Positions 20,497 through 29,077 of a stretch of DNA of 64,000 bases are shown piece after piece. The notes beneath the pieces were generated by a model. That model saw only the letters and a program-made list of their open reading frames with translations. It was not told the origin of the DNA and did no database searches. Both the position numbers and the translations under genes were made by a program. The DNA lies in assembly GCF_002939945.1 (NCBI RefSeq), contig NZ_MDEB01000003.1, forward strand, positions 62,001 through 126,000, given 5' to 3'. This DNA is from Xanthomonas arboricola pv. populi. Its GTDB lineage: Bacteria > Pseudomonadota > Gammaproteobacteria > Xanthomonadales > Xanthomonadaceae. How positions within the stretch are numbered: the first letter of the stretch is position 1; every line of letters starts with the position of its first letter.

Positions 20497-20535
20497 CAAA
20501 AAACCCGCAGGCGCTGCCGGCGGGTCTTCGTTTTG
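20497..20535 (-). terminator. Intrinsic terminator downstream of ybaL
   Basis: Stem ACCCGC (20503-20508) pairs with GCGGGT (20520-20525); in the leftward transcript the stem is followed by TTTTTTGTTAC. It lies about 30 bases beyond the ybaL stop. The opposite side has CTTCGTTTT, so weak termination in the other direction is possible. Confidence 0.8.
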
Positions 20536-20563
20536 TGCAGCGCTGCGTCATCCCGCCGCGCGG

Positions 20564-22261
20564 TTACGACGCCGGCACGCGCAACGCCCGATACGGCGGA
20601 GTGGACATCACCATCTCGGCCAGCGAATAGGCCAGCTCGCGTTCGGCCAGCACTGCGCCGTCGGCGCCGTGTTCGAGCAGGTGCTTGACCTCGGTATCGC
20701 TGTGCGCACGCGCCAGCAGCGTCAGCGCCGGGTTGATGGCGCGCAGCTTGGCCAACGCCTCGCCGGCTTCCAGCGGCTGCGGGATCGCAAGAATCGCGAT
20801 CTTGGCGTGCTCCGGGCGGGCTTCGGCCAGCACGCGGTCGGCCGCCGCGCTGCCGCGGATGCCGGGAATGCCGGCCGCATGCGCCTTGGCCACGTGATCG
20901 CTGTTGTCGTCGATCACCAGCACCGGCACGCCGCGGCTACGCAACAACTGCGCCAGCGCGCTGCCCACACGGCCATAGCCGATCACGATCGCATGGCCGT
21001 CCAGTGGCAGCGGCGGGCCGGGCGGCAGTTCCGGCTCCACTTTGGCCGGGGCGTCCTGCGCCTGCCTGGCCTGCCAGCGGTCCAGCCACGAGAACAGGAA
21101 GGGGTTTGCGATGATCGACAGCAGCGCGCCGGCCAGGATCAGGTCGCGCCCGGTTTCCGGCAGGATCGCCAGCTGCACGCCCAGCCCGGCCAGGATGAAG
21201 GAGAACTCGCCGATCTGCGCCAGGCTGGTGGAAATGGTCAGCGCGGTGCCGGTGGGGTGGCCGAACGCACGCACGATCACGAACGCGGCAAGGGACTTGC
21301 CCAGGGTCACGGTCAGGAACGTGGCCAGTACCTGCCACGGATGCTCGACCAGGATCAGCGGGTCGAACAGCATGCCCACCGAGACGAAGAACAGCACCGC
21401 GAACGCGTCGCGCAACGGCAGCGAATCGCTGGCGGCCTTGTGGCTGAGCTCGGATTCCTTCAGCAACATGCCGGCGAAGAACGCGCCCAGCGCGAACGAC
21501 ACCCCGAACAGCGTGGCCGACAGGAACGCCACGCCCAGCGCGATGCCGAGCACGGCCAGGGTGAACAACTCGCGCGAGCCGGTGGCGGCGACCTTTTCCA
21601 GCGACCACGGAATCACCCGCCGCCCGACCACCAGCATCACCGCCACGAACGCCACCATCTTGAACAGCGTCAAGCCCAGCGCGGCCAGCAGCGAGGTGGA
21701 CTCGCCCGCGTGCGCCGCAGCCGGCGCGGCCGTGCCCAGCACCTCGGCCAACGCCGGCAACATCACCAGCGCGATCACCATCACCAGGTCTTCGACGATC
21801 AGCCTGCCCACCGCGATGCGGCCGCGCTGGGTTTCCAGCAGGCGGCGCTCTTCCAGTGCGCGCAGCAGCACCACGGTACTGGCCACCGACAGCGCCAGAC
21901 CGAACACCAGCCCATGCATCAACGGCCAGCCCATGCTCCAGGCCAGCGCCCAGCCGAGCAGCGTGGCGACCACGATCTGCGCCAACGCGCCCGGAATCGC
22001 GATCCATTTCACTTCCATCAGGTCGTCGAGCGAGAAGTGCAGGCCCACGCCGAACATCAGCAGCATCACGCCCAACTCGGACAGCTGGTTGGCCATGGTC
22101 TGGTCGGCCACGAAGCCGGGCGTGAACGGCCCGACGCAGACACCGGCCAGCAGATAGCCGACCAGCGGCGAGAGTTTCACTTTTTGTGCGAGCGTGCCCA
22201 GCACGAAAGCGACCGCGAGGCCGACGGCGATGATGTCGATGAGGCTGGTGTCGTGATGCAT
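20564..22261 (-). CDS. ybaL: CPA2 family cation:proton antiporter (YbaL/RosB type)
   Basis: A 565-residue inner-membrane protein. The N-terminal 380 residues carry about 12 membrane segments of the Na+/H+ exchanger fold, including LSPLVGYLLAGVCVGPFTPGF and LGVMLLMFGVGLHFSLDDLM, nearly the same as E. coli YbaL. The C-terminal TrkA-N domain begins HAIVIGYGRVGSALAQLL, with the GxGxxG NAD-binding motif. Probably a K+/H+ antiporter gated by nucleotide. The start MHHDTSLID matches the family. It is transcribed alone, away from the P450 remnant. Confidence 0.92.
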   Translation of the reverse strand: MHHDTSLIDIIAVGLAVAFVLGTLAQKVKLSPLVGYLLAGVCVGPFTPGFVADQTMANQLSELGVMLLMFGVGLHFSLDDLMEVKWIAIPGALAQIVVATLLGWALAWSMGWPLMHGLVFGLALSVASTVVLLRALEERRLLETQRGRIAVGRLIVEDLVMVIALVMLPALAEVLGTAAPAAAHAGESTSLLAALGLTLFKMVAFVAVMLVVGRRVIPWSLEKVAATGSRELFTLAVLGIALGVAFLSATLFGVSFALGAFFAGMLLKESELSHKAASDSLPLRDAFAVLFFVSVGMLFDPLILVEHPWQVLATFLTVTLGKSLAAFVIVRAFGHPTGTALTISTSLAQIGEFSFILAGLGVQLAILPETGRDLILAGALLSIIANPFLFSWLDRWQARQAQDAPAKVEPELPPGPPLPLDGHAIVIGYGRVGSALAQLLRSRGVPVLVIDDNSDHVAKAHAAGIPGIRGSAAADRVLAEARPEHAKIAILAIPQPLEAGEALAKLRAINPALTLLARAHSDTEVKHLLEHGADGAVLAERELAYSLAEMVMSTPPYRALRVPAS

Positions 22262-22499
22262 TCCAATCCGTTGTGAGAGTGTCCGAGAGAGCGTCGCGGG
22301 CGCGACCAGCCAACGGCACTGCGCCGGGCGTCGCCTGCGGGCATTGCGTGGTCATGGCTGGAGTCCGGCGCGGGGGAACAGGACCGCGTTGCTGGTCCGG
22401 TGGCCGGACGCCCATAGTACACAGCGCTTGATTAACGCGATGCGACACGCAGCGCATGTACGTACGCACACGGACGGATGCGTCGGACGCGACGCGTAA
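22262..22499. other. ybaL upstream spacer
   Basis: No gene seen. It separates divergent ybaL from the P450 remnant and must hold the ybaL promoter; no clear -35/-10 pair was recognised. A small palindrome TGTACGTACGCACA lies near 22457. Confidence 0.4.
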
Positions 22500-22905
22500 A
22501 CCGTAGTGGCCCGTGCGCGATCGCGCAACGTCGCAGCGATGGCGGCGATGATGTGATCGCGCGCTTCGTCCAGGCCGCAGACAACGGCCGCCGCGTGAGC
22601 GATGAGGAGATCGTCTCCGACGCGATTCTGCCGTTTTTTGCCGGCTACGAAGCCACCGCCAACATGATCTGCAATGCGCTGGTCGCCCTGCATCGGCATC
22701 CGCAGCAATTGCGCCTGCTGCAGGAAACCCCGAGCCTGCTACCCAATGCGGTGCGCGAATGCATGCGCTACGACAGCTCGGTGCAGATCGCCACACGCAC
22801 GGCGTTGCAGGATTCCGAGATCGAGGGCGTAGCCGTTCCCCAGGGCGCCATGCTGTATCAGATGCTGTGCGCGGCCAATCACGACAGCCTGCAATTCACC
22901 GACAA
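22500..22905 (+). pseudogene. Cytochrome P450 remnant (internal fragment)
   Basis: The frame encodes DDVIARFVQAADNGRRVSDE, the I-helix ILPFFAGYEATANMI, the K-helix VRECMRYDSSVQIATR containing ExxR, and GVAVPQGAMLYQMLCAANHD. These are successive P450 core elements. The N-terminal part, and the whole heme-binding Cys loop (FGxGxHxCxG) after QFTDNA, are absent; similarity stops abruptly near 22905. The frame stays open to 23062 but that tail is unrelated. Without the cysteine ligand it cannot be a working P450. Confidence 0.8.
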
Positions 22906-22972
22906 TGCGCCGGCAATCACCGCAGCAGATGACGCACGGCGGCTGCACGCGAATCGAGATGCCCGCAACGAC

Positions 22973-23000
22973 AAACACCGCCGATCACTCGGCGGTGTTT
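22973..23000. terminator. Hairpin terminator after the 23.0 kb receptor gene
   Basis: A perfect 12-base inverted repeat, AAACACCGCCGA / TCGGCGGTGTTT, with a four-base loop, 45 bases beyond the receptor stop. In the leftward transcript it ends GGTGTTTGTCG. Symmetric, so it may act both ways. Confidence 0.7.
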
Positions 23001-23045
23001 GCTTATACGCATGCGCGGATCGGCACGTCCGCTCGAAACCGCCGA

Positions 23046-25445
23046 TCAGAACCGGTAGGTGACCCTGCCGTACCAGTAGCGGCCGTTGAAGCCGAACGGC
23101 GACAACGACGAATACTGCAGGCCACCGGCGCGGTCGTCGTAGGCAGTGGTCAGCTGCGCCTTGGTCGGATACTGGTTGGTGAGGTTGTCCGCGCCCACGG
23201 TGAAGGTGAACGCGTTCCAGGTCTGGCTGGCGGCCAGATTCAACAGCCAGCGCGCGTCGTAGGTCTGGTCCTGGCTGCCATCGACCGGGTCGCTGATGCG
23301 CTTGATCGATCCATAGCGGGTGGCGTTGACGTTGAGCGCAAAGCCGCCCAGCGTCCAGTCGGCCGCCGCCATGTACTTGGTGCGCGGGGTGGCGTCGGTG
23401 AGCAGGCCCTGGCTGGCGCGCCCGAAGTTGGGGTTGGACAGTTCCAGGATCGTGGTCTTGTTGTAGTTGGCGCTGGCACTGAGATTGAGCTTGCCGTAGC
23501 TGCCCAGGTCGGCGAGATAGCTGTTGATCCAGTCCACGCCGCGGGTGCGGCTGGTGGCGCCATTGACGAAGAACTGCACCGCGGCCACCTGGCCGATCGG
23601 CTGCGCCAGCTGCAGCTGGTCCGAATACAGGATCTGGTCCCAGATGCGGATCTGATAGACGTCCAGGCTGGAGGTGAAGTTGGCGGTCGGCTGCCAAACA
23701 CCGCCCAGACCGTAGTTGGTGGATTTTTCCGGGCTCAGCGGGCCGGCGCCCAGCGCCACCGCGACCGGGTCGGAGGTGCGGTAGGTACCGACCTGCACCA
23801 GCTCGCCGTTCTGGATCAGCGTCACCACCGAGGCGTAGTTCTGCTGCGCCAGCGACGGTGCGCGGAAGCCGTTGGAGATGGTGCCGCGCAGCGAGAAGGT
23901 ATCGCTGAAGGCGTAGCGCGCCGACAGCTTGCCAGAACGCGTGGACCCGGCGTCGCTGTAGTTTTCGTAACGCCCGGCGATGCCGCCGGACAGCTTGTCG
24001 GTGATGTCCGCTTCCAGGTTGGCATAGACCGCATTGCTGTGGCGTCCGAACTTGCCGGCCACCGACGGCTCCAGGCCGGAGAACACCTGTGCGCCGCCCG
24101 GATACGGTGCGCCGTCGTCGGGATTGATGGTGTCGGGATCGAAGAAGTACGACTCCGGCGAGCCGGCGGTGATCTGGTAGCGGTCCTGGCGATGCTCGGC
24201 GCCGAAAGCGACGTTGACCGGATATGCCAGGCCCCAGTCGAAGGACTTGTTGACGTCCAGGTTGATCGTGCCCTGTTCGGTTTCGAAGCCGCCGGAATTG
24301 AAGTTGGTCGGCGAGCTGCCGGTGGTGTAGTACAGGTTGGTATTGATGCTGTTGAGGATGTTGAAGTTCATGTCGTTCTTGCCGTAGGTGGCCGACACGT
24401 CCCAATTCCATTCGCTCTCGGTGCTGCCCTTCAGGCCCAGCACGGCCGAGCGGTCGTTGGTGGGGTTGTAGATCTGCGGCAGGAAGCCGTTCGGGTAGAT
24501 CGCCTGCACGTTGCGCGCGGTGTTGTCGGCGGCGCGGTAATAGCCGTTGGAGGTGACCTCGCGCCGGCTCATGCTGAGGTGGCCGTACAGCTCCAGGTTC
24601 GGCGAGAACGCGTAGCCGAAGGCGGCCAGCCCCTGATAGAAATTGGAGGCCGGGTCGCCGTGGCGCTGGTAGGGCACACCGCCCGGATTGGGCGTGCCCG
24701 GCACGGTGGTGGCGCGGTTGGTGTTCTCGCCGCGGTTGGTGCTCATGGTGTTCTGGTAGTTCCAGGACAGGCGTACCCAGCCCGGTGCGGTATCGCCGCC
24801 GCTGCCGCCGAACGGCAGGCCGACCGAGCCGTCGATGCCGTTCTGCTCGCCATCGCCCTTGTCCATGATGCCGCCATTGATGGACACGCTATTGCTGCCC
24901 GCATCGGCGCCATGCTTGAGCACGATATTGACCACGCCGGCGATCGCATCGGAGCCGTATTGGGCCGAGGCGCCGTCACGCAGCACTTCGATGCGCGCGA
25001 TTGCCGACATCGGCAGCGAGTTCAGATCGGCCGGCGCCGACCCGCGGCCGACGTACGGGTTGTAGTTGATCAGCGAGGAGGTGTGATAGCGCTTGCCGTC
25101 GACCAGCACCAGCACCGCATCCGGCGACAGGCCGCGTAGCGTGGCCGGGCGCGAGGCATCGTTGCCGTCGGAGATCGCCGGGCGCGGGAAGTTCAGCGAC
25201 GGCAGCAGTTTGCCCAGCGCTGTGGCGATGTCGGTGGCGCCGGTGGCCTGCAGCGACTGCTCGGTGATGATGTCGATGGGCGATTCGGATTCGGCCACCG
25301 TGCGGTCGCTGACGCGCGTACCGGTGACGATCAGGGTATCCAGGGTTTTCTGCGGCTGGGCAGGCTGCGACTGCGCACTGGCAGCGAACGTACAGACGGT
25401 GAGTGCGACCGAGATCGCAAGCGAGAGTGCATTTGAGGTGTGCAT
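23046..25445 (-). CDS. TonB-dependent receptor, tandem paralogue 1
   Basis: A 799-residue outer-membrane receptor. Signal peptide (cleavage near FAASAQS), TonB box TLDTLIVTGTR, plug with TLRGLSPDAVLVLVDGKRYH and ARIEVLRDGASAQYGSDAIA, then a long barrel ending in terminal phenylalanine (VTYRF). The plug is nearly the same as those of the receptors at 25.8 and 29.1 kb, whereas the barrel loops differ, the pattern of duplicated receptors with shifted ligands. The ligand is unknown; the tandem setting and the LacI-type operator near its sister gene suggest a plant-derived carbohydrate or related compound. Confidence 0.92.
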   Translation of the reverse strand: MHTSNALSLAISVALTVCTFAASAQSQPAQPQKTLDTLIVTGTRVSDRTVAESESPIDIITEQSLQATGATDIATALGKLLPSLNFPRPAISDGNDASRPATLRGLSPDAVLVLVDGKRYHTSSLINYNPYVGRGSAPADLNSLPMSAIARIEVLRDGASAQYGSDAIAGVVNIVLKHGADAGSNSVSINGGIMDKGDGEQNGIDGSVGLPFGGSGGDTAPGWVRLSWNYQNTMSTNRGENTNRATTVPGTPNPGGVPYQRHGDPASNFYQGLAAFGYAFSPNLELYGHLSMSRREVTSNGYYRAADNTARNVQAIYPNGFLPQIYNPTNDRSAVLGLKGSTESEWNWDVSATYGKNDMNFNILNSINTNLYYTTGSSPTNFNSGGFETEQGTINLDVNKSFDWGLAYPVNVAFGAEHRQDRYQITAGSPESYFFDPDTINPDDGAPYPGGAQVFSGLEPSVAGKFGRHSNAVYANLEADITDKLSGGIAGRYENYSDAGSTRSGKLSARYAFSDTFSLRGTISNGFRAPSLAQQNYASVVTLIQNGELVQVGTYRTSDPVAVALGAGPLSPEKSTNYGLGGVWQPTANFTSSLDVYQIRIWDQILYSDQLQLAQPIGQVAAVQFFVNGATSRTRGVDWINSYLADLGSYGKLNLSASANYNKTTILELSNPNFGRASQGLLTDATPRTKYMAAADWTLGGFALNVNATRYGSIKRISDPVDGSQDQTYDARWLLNLAASQTWNAFTFTVGADNLTNQYPTKAQLTTAYDDRAGGLQYSSLSPFGFNGRYWYGRVTYRF

Positions 25446-25644
25446 GGGAATGGAGACTCAAAGGGGGTGATGGACGCAGCGATGCGCTACGCATGTTGCC
25501 GGGGAGTACGACTGCGACTGCGTGATCCGTGTCGCCTGCGCGCAGCGCGTGTGCGCTGGCGAGGCGGCGTGTACAGCAAGGACACGGACTGCGACACAGC
25601 GTCTGCTGCGTGGCGCATCCTTGCGAAAGAAGGGGGAACCCGCC

Positions 25645-25672
25645 CTTTGGCGACAATCGGAAAGGGCGAGCG
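25645..25672 (-). terminator. Possible terminator of the 25.8 kb receptor gene
   Basis: CGCCCTTT and AAAGGGCG pair across a 12-base loop, and the leftward transcript then reads GGTTCCCCCTTCTTTCG, a pyrimidine-rich tail. A second hairpin, GCCGGTCG / CGACCGGC near 25727-25746, lies closer to the stop. Neither has a classic T-run. The remaining spacer 25446-25755 holds no recognisable gene. Confidence 0.4.
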
Positions 25673-25755
25673 ATGCTGCGGGCGTGCTGCCTCGTCTTAG
25701 CCAAGCGCGACGAGGCGATCGACGCGCCGGTCGCTGCCGACCGGCACGCGGCGAT

Positions 25756-28143
25756 TTACCACTTGTAGCTCACGTTGGCATACACCAGCGCGCCGTTGAA
25801 ACCGAACGGCGAGGCGCCGCTGTAGGGCAGGTAGGTGCGCGTGCCCAGGCCGGCTTGCTGGCGGTCGGGATACTCGTTGAGCACGTTGTCGCCGCCGATG
25901 GTGAAGTTCCAGTCGTTCAACTTGTAGGATGCGGCCAGGTCCAGCGTCCACTTCGCCGCATAGGTCTGATCGCTGCCTGCGTTGGTGCCGAAGGTGCTGA
26001 ACTCGCCCCAGCGCGTGGCGGTGCCGGTGAACGACCAGTTGCCCGGCGACCAGGTGCCGCCCAGGAAGAACTTGTCGCGCGGCGTGCCTTCGGTGATGCG
26101 ACCGATTTCCGCACGGCCGATGCGCACCGCACCTGGATCGATCGCTTCCAGCGCTGCCGGATTGGCGGCGATCTTCTCCACGTCGGTCTTGTTGTAGTTG
26201 TAGCCGCTGGTCAGCTCCGCGCTGCCGCCGTCCAGGTTCCAGCGATAGGTGCCGACTGCGTCCACGCCCTGGGTCTTGGTGTCCACTGCATTGGTGAAGT
26301 AGCGCCCGCCACCGATACCCGGGAAGCCATTGGCCTGCAGATAATTGCGCGCCGCAATGGAGGTGAGGTTTTCCGACAGCACGATGCGGTCGTCGATTTC
26401 GATGCGATACGCATCGACCGTGACGTACAGGTTTTCGATCGGCTGCAGCACCACGCCAAGACCGTAGTTCTTGGATTCCTCGGCCTTCAACGGCTCGGCG
26501 CCGAGTGCGATGGCGGCCGGGTTGTCGGTACGGAAGGTGCCGATCTCGAACGGAATCGCGGTGACGGTGCCGTTGGGCTGGGCCACGTTGAGGAACTGGG
26601 TGGCGATCGACTGGAAGTTCTGCTGCTGCAACGAGGGCGCACGGAAGCCGGTGGAAGCGGTTGCACGCACTGCGATCTTGTCGGTGAACGCATAGCGCAG
26701 CGACAGCTTGCCGGTGGCGGTATCGCCGAAGTCGCTGTACTTCTCGTAGCGCCCGGCCAGGCCGGCGGAGAACTTGTCGGTCAGATCCGCTTCCAGGTCC
26801 ACATAGGCCGAGTGGCTGTTGCGGTTGTAGTAACCGGCATCGGAGAGCTTGAAGCCCGGGAACACCTGTGCGCCCGGGATCAACGCGCCATTGGCCGAGG
26901 GAATGCCGCCGTTGGCCGAGGACGCCGCATCACCGGGCGACTGGTTGAACTTCTCGCCGCGCCATTCCGCACCGAAGGCCAGCGTGACCGGATACGCCAG
27001 GCCCCAGTCCAGGGTCTTGGTGAAGTCGGCGTTGAGCACGTTCTGGGTCACTTCCAGCGTGCCGGCATGGAAGTCGGTCGGGCTGGTCACGCCCAGGCTG
27101 TTGTTCAGGCTGTTGCGCACGTCGAAGGTGAGATTGTTCTGGCCGTAGTTGTAGCTCAGATCGATGTTCAGGCCGCCTTCGGTGGAGGTCTTCAAGCCGC
27201 CGACCCACGATACGTCCTTGCTGACGTTGTAGATCTGCGGCAGGAAGCCGTCCGGATAGATTTCCGGGCGGTTGCGGTTGTCGCCGGCAAAGCGGAAGTA
27301 GCCGTTGGACAGCACCTCGCGGCGGCTGACCATGCCGAACGAGTAGAAGGTCAGGTAATCGGTGGGGCTGTATTCGCCGTTGAACGAGATGGCGCCCTGG
27401 TCGATGTCCGGGTCGCCGTAACGCTGCTCCACGCGGCCCTGGAACGGCAACGCGCGGTTGGTCTGGTCCGAATGCCCGGCCTGCGCGGCCAGATGCACCT
27501 TGCCGGTTCCGGCGAAGCTGAAGCCGGCATCGCCGGATAGCTGATATTGCTCGCCGTCGCCAGCGCTGTACTTGCCGTAGCGGCCATTGACGCTGCCGCC
27601 TTCGCCGCTGCCCTTGAGCACGATGTTGATCACGCCGGCGATGGCGTCCGAGCCGTACTGCGCCGATGCCCCGTCGCGCAGCACTTCGATGCGCTCGACC
27701 GCGGCGATCGGAATGGTATTGAGGTCGGCCGGCGAGGAGCCGCGCCCCTGGGTGTCGTTGAGATTGATCAACGCGGTGGTGTGATAGCGCTTGCCGTTGA
27801 CCAGCACCAGTACCTGATCGGGCGACAGGCCGCGCAGCTGCGCCGGGCGCACCGCGTCTGAGCCGTCGGAGATGGCCGGGCGGGGGAAGTTCAACGAGGG
27901 GATCGCGCGTGACAGCGCGGTCGCCAGCTCGGTGGTGCCGGTCGATTCCAGTGCCTGTGGCGAGATGATGTCGATCGGCGATGCCGATTCGGCCACGGTG
28001 CGATCGGCCACGCGTGTGCCGGTCACGATCAAGGTATCGAGGGTTTTCTGGGTGGGAGCCTGTGACTGCGCGGATGCGCTTGACGCGGAAAACGACAGTG
28101 CAAGAACAACGGCGACTGCGAGTGGACTGGTCTTGCAATTCAT
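25756..28143 (-). CDS. TonB-dependent receptor, tandem paralogue 2 (with LacI-type operator upstream)
   Basis: A 795-residue outer-membrane receptor. Signal peptide ending SSASAQS, TonB box TLDTLIVTGTR, plug with QLRGLSPDQVLVLVNGKRYH and ERIEVLRDGASAQYGSDAIA, barrel ending in tryptophan (NVSYKW). ATG 28143 is chosen because the signal peptide starts there and GGAG lies about ten bases upstream; codons further up precede no signal peptide. It shares most plug residues with its two neighbours. The candidate promoter and the TGGTAACGTTTTCA palindrome upstream suggest control by a sugar-responsive LacI-family repressor; the ligand is not known. Confidence 0.92.
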   Translation of the reverse strand: MNCKTSPLAVAVVLALSFSASSASAQSQAPTQKTLDTLIVTGTRVADRTVAESASPIDIISPQALESTGTTELATALSRAIPSLNFPRPAISDGSDAVRPAQLRGLSPDQVLVLVNGKRYHTTALINLNDTQGRGSSPADLNTIPIAAVERIEVLRDGASAQYGSDAIAGVINIVLKGSGEGGSVNGRYGKYSAGDGEQYQLSGDAGFSFAGTGKVHLAAQAGHSDQTNRALPFQGRVEQRYGDPDIDQGAISFNGEYSPTDYLTFYSFGMVSRREVLSNGYFRFAGDNRNRPEIYPDGFLPQIYNVSKDVSWVGGLKTSTEGGLNIDLSYNYGQNNLTFDVRNSLNNSLGVTSPTDFHAGTLEVTQNVLNADFTKTLDWGLAYPVTLAFGAEWRGEKFNQSPGDAASSANGGIPSANGALIPGAQVFPGFKLSDAGYYNRNSHSAYVDLEADLTDKFSAGLAGRYEKYSDFGDTATGKLSLRYAFTDKIAVRATASTGFRAPSLQQQNFQSIATQFLNVAQPNGTVTAIPFEIGTFRTDNPAAIALGAEPLKAEESKNYGLGVVLQPIENLYVTVDAYRIEIDDRIVLSENLTSIAARNYLQANGFPGIGGGRYFTNAVDTKTQGVDAVGTYRWNLDGGSAELTSGYNYNKTDVEKIAANPAALEAIDPGAVRIGRAEIGRITEGTPRDKFFLGGTWSPGNWSFTGTATRWGEFSTFGTNAGSDQTYAAKWTLDLAASYKLNDWNFTIGGDNVLNEYPDRQQAGLGTRTYLPYSGASPFGFNGALVYANVSYKW

Positions 28144-28232
28144 GCGGTGACAACTCCGAGTGGGGAACGGATGCATCGCAGGGGCTCCCTTCCCGGGCCG
28201 CGTCCGTTGCGGCAGCTGCGGTGCGTTCCCAA

Positions 28233-28260
28233 CCATTAACCACGTATAACCGCATGTCAA
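28233..28260 (-). promoter_or_regulatory. Candidate promoter of receptor paralogue 2
   Basis: On the minus strand TTGACA (28260-28255) is followed after 16 bases by TAATGG (28238-28233). The region is markedly AT-richer than its surroundings. The initiating base has not been mapped. Confidence 0.4.
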
Positions 28261-28305
28261 ATTTTGGTTACGTTGCGCGTGCAACCGTCATCGCAAATAT
28301 GCTTA

Positions 28306-28319
28306 TGAAAACGTTACCA
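28306..28319 (-). promoter_or_regulatory. LacI-family operator candidate
   Basis: The minus strand reads TGGTAACGTTTTCA, fitting the 14-base pattern TGnTAnCGnTnnCA found upstream of sugar-related TonB-dependent receptor genes in Xanthomonas (the xyl-box is TGGTAGCGCTAACA). It lies about 165 bases upstream of the receptor ATG and 46 bases upstream of the candidate -35. The repressor gene is not in the window. Confidence 0.55.
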
Positions 28320-28417
28320 GCTTGCACCAGGGTGATGCGTTGATTGCACCCGACGTGCTGCTCCGCGGGTTTGTTTGCACCATCATGGACATCGATAGGA
28401 GTTATGAAACTTCTGCA

Positions 28418-28843
28418 TCAGAACGTGATTTGCACCGCGTCGGCACTGCGTTGCGCAGGACCATGGAACACCGCTTCGATGTTGTTGCCATCCGGGTCGA
28501 GCACGAAGGCGGCGTAATAGCTCGGGTGAGACGGGCGCACACCCGGCGCGCCGTTGTCGCGACCGCCGTGGGCCAGGGCGGCCTGATGGAACGCATGCAC
28601 CATGGCGACGTCGTGCGCCTGGAAGGCCAGATGGTGGCGGCCGGTGAGTTCGCCTTGCGCCACCGTGTCGCGATCGGACACGAACAGCTCGTCGGCCCAG
28701 AAGAATCCCTCGCCCTCACCACCGAGCGGAATGCCCAGGACATCGAACACCGCCTGGTAGAAACGTCGGCTGGCCGCCAGGTCGTGGACGACCAGATGCA
28801 GGTGATCGATCAGACGGCCGCGTGAGAGCTGCACTGCTTCCAT
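28418..28843 (-). CDS. VOC family (glyoxalase-like) protein
   Basis: A 141-residue protein with one or two beta-alpha-beta-beta-beta units of the vicinal oxygen chelate fold: LIDHLHLVVHDLAASRRFYQ at the start, HHLAFQAHD in the middle, and YYAAFVLDPDGNNIEAVFH at the end, where H, H and E are the usual metal ligands. The ATG at 28843 is preceded by GGAG; an in-frame start at 28972 would add 43 residues without family resemblance and run into the terminator hairpin. The reaction is unknown. It sits between two receptor genes but is separated from the upstream one by a strong terminator. Confidence 0.85.
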   Translation of the reverse strand: MEAVQLSRGRLIDHLHLVVHDLAASRRFYQAVFDVLGIPLGGEGEGFFWADELFVSDRDTVAQGELTGRHHLAFQAHDVAMVHAFHQAALAHGGRDNGAPGVRPSHPSYYAAFVLDPDGNNIEAVFHGPAQRSADAVQITF

Positions 28844-28959
28844 GGTGGGTGCTCCGGCAGGTGGAAGCGCTGTTGATACCACCGCGTCCGCCGGCAAATC
28901 TTCACGGCGTAGCGATACCCGCGTCTGGGTGGCTGCATCAAAACGCCGCACGTACGCGG

Positions 28960-29000
28960 GGCAAAAACCCACACGCCCCGGGCAGGCCGGGGCGTGTGGT
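28960..29000 (-). terminator. Strong intrinsic terminator after receptor paralogue 3
   Basis: CCACACGCCCCGG (28969-28981) pairs perfectly with CCGGGGCGTGTGG (28987-28999). In the leftward transcript the stem is followed by GTTTTTGCC. It isolates the receptor at 29.1 kb from the VOC gene. Confidence 0.88.
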
Positions 29001-29077
29001 CAGGCGTCAGGATGCGAGCGTGCCGCGTGCTTCAGCAACAAACGCCTGGCAACAACGCAGCAGGGTGGATCGCCGGG

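Noticed and set aside
28844-28972. N-terminal 43-codon extension of the VOC protein
   Set aside because: It has no family similarity and overlaps the region of the strong terminator; ATG 28843 has a good ribosome-binding site.
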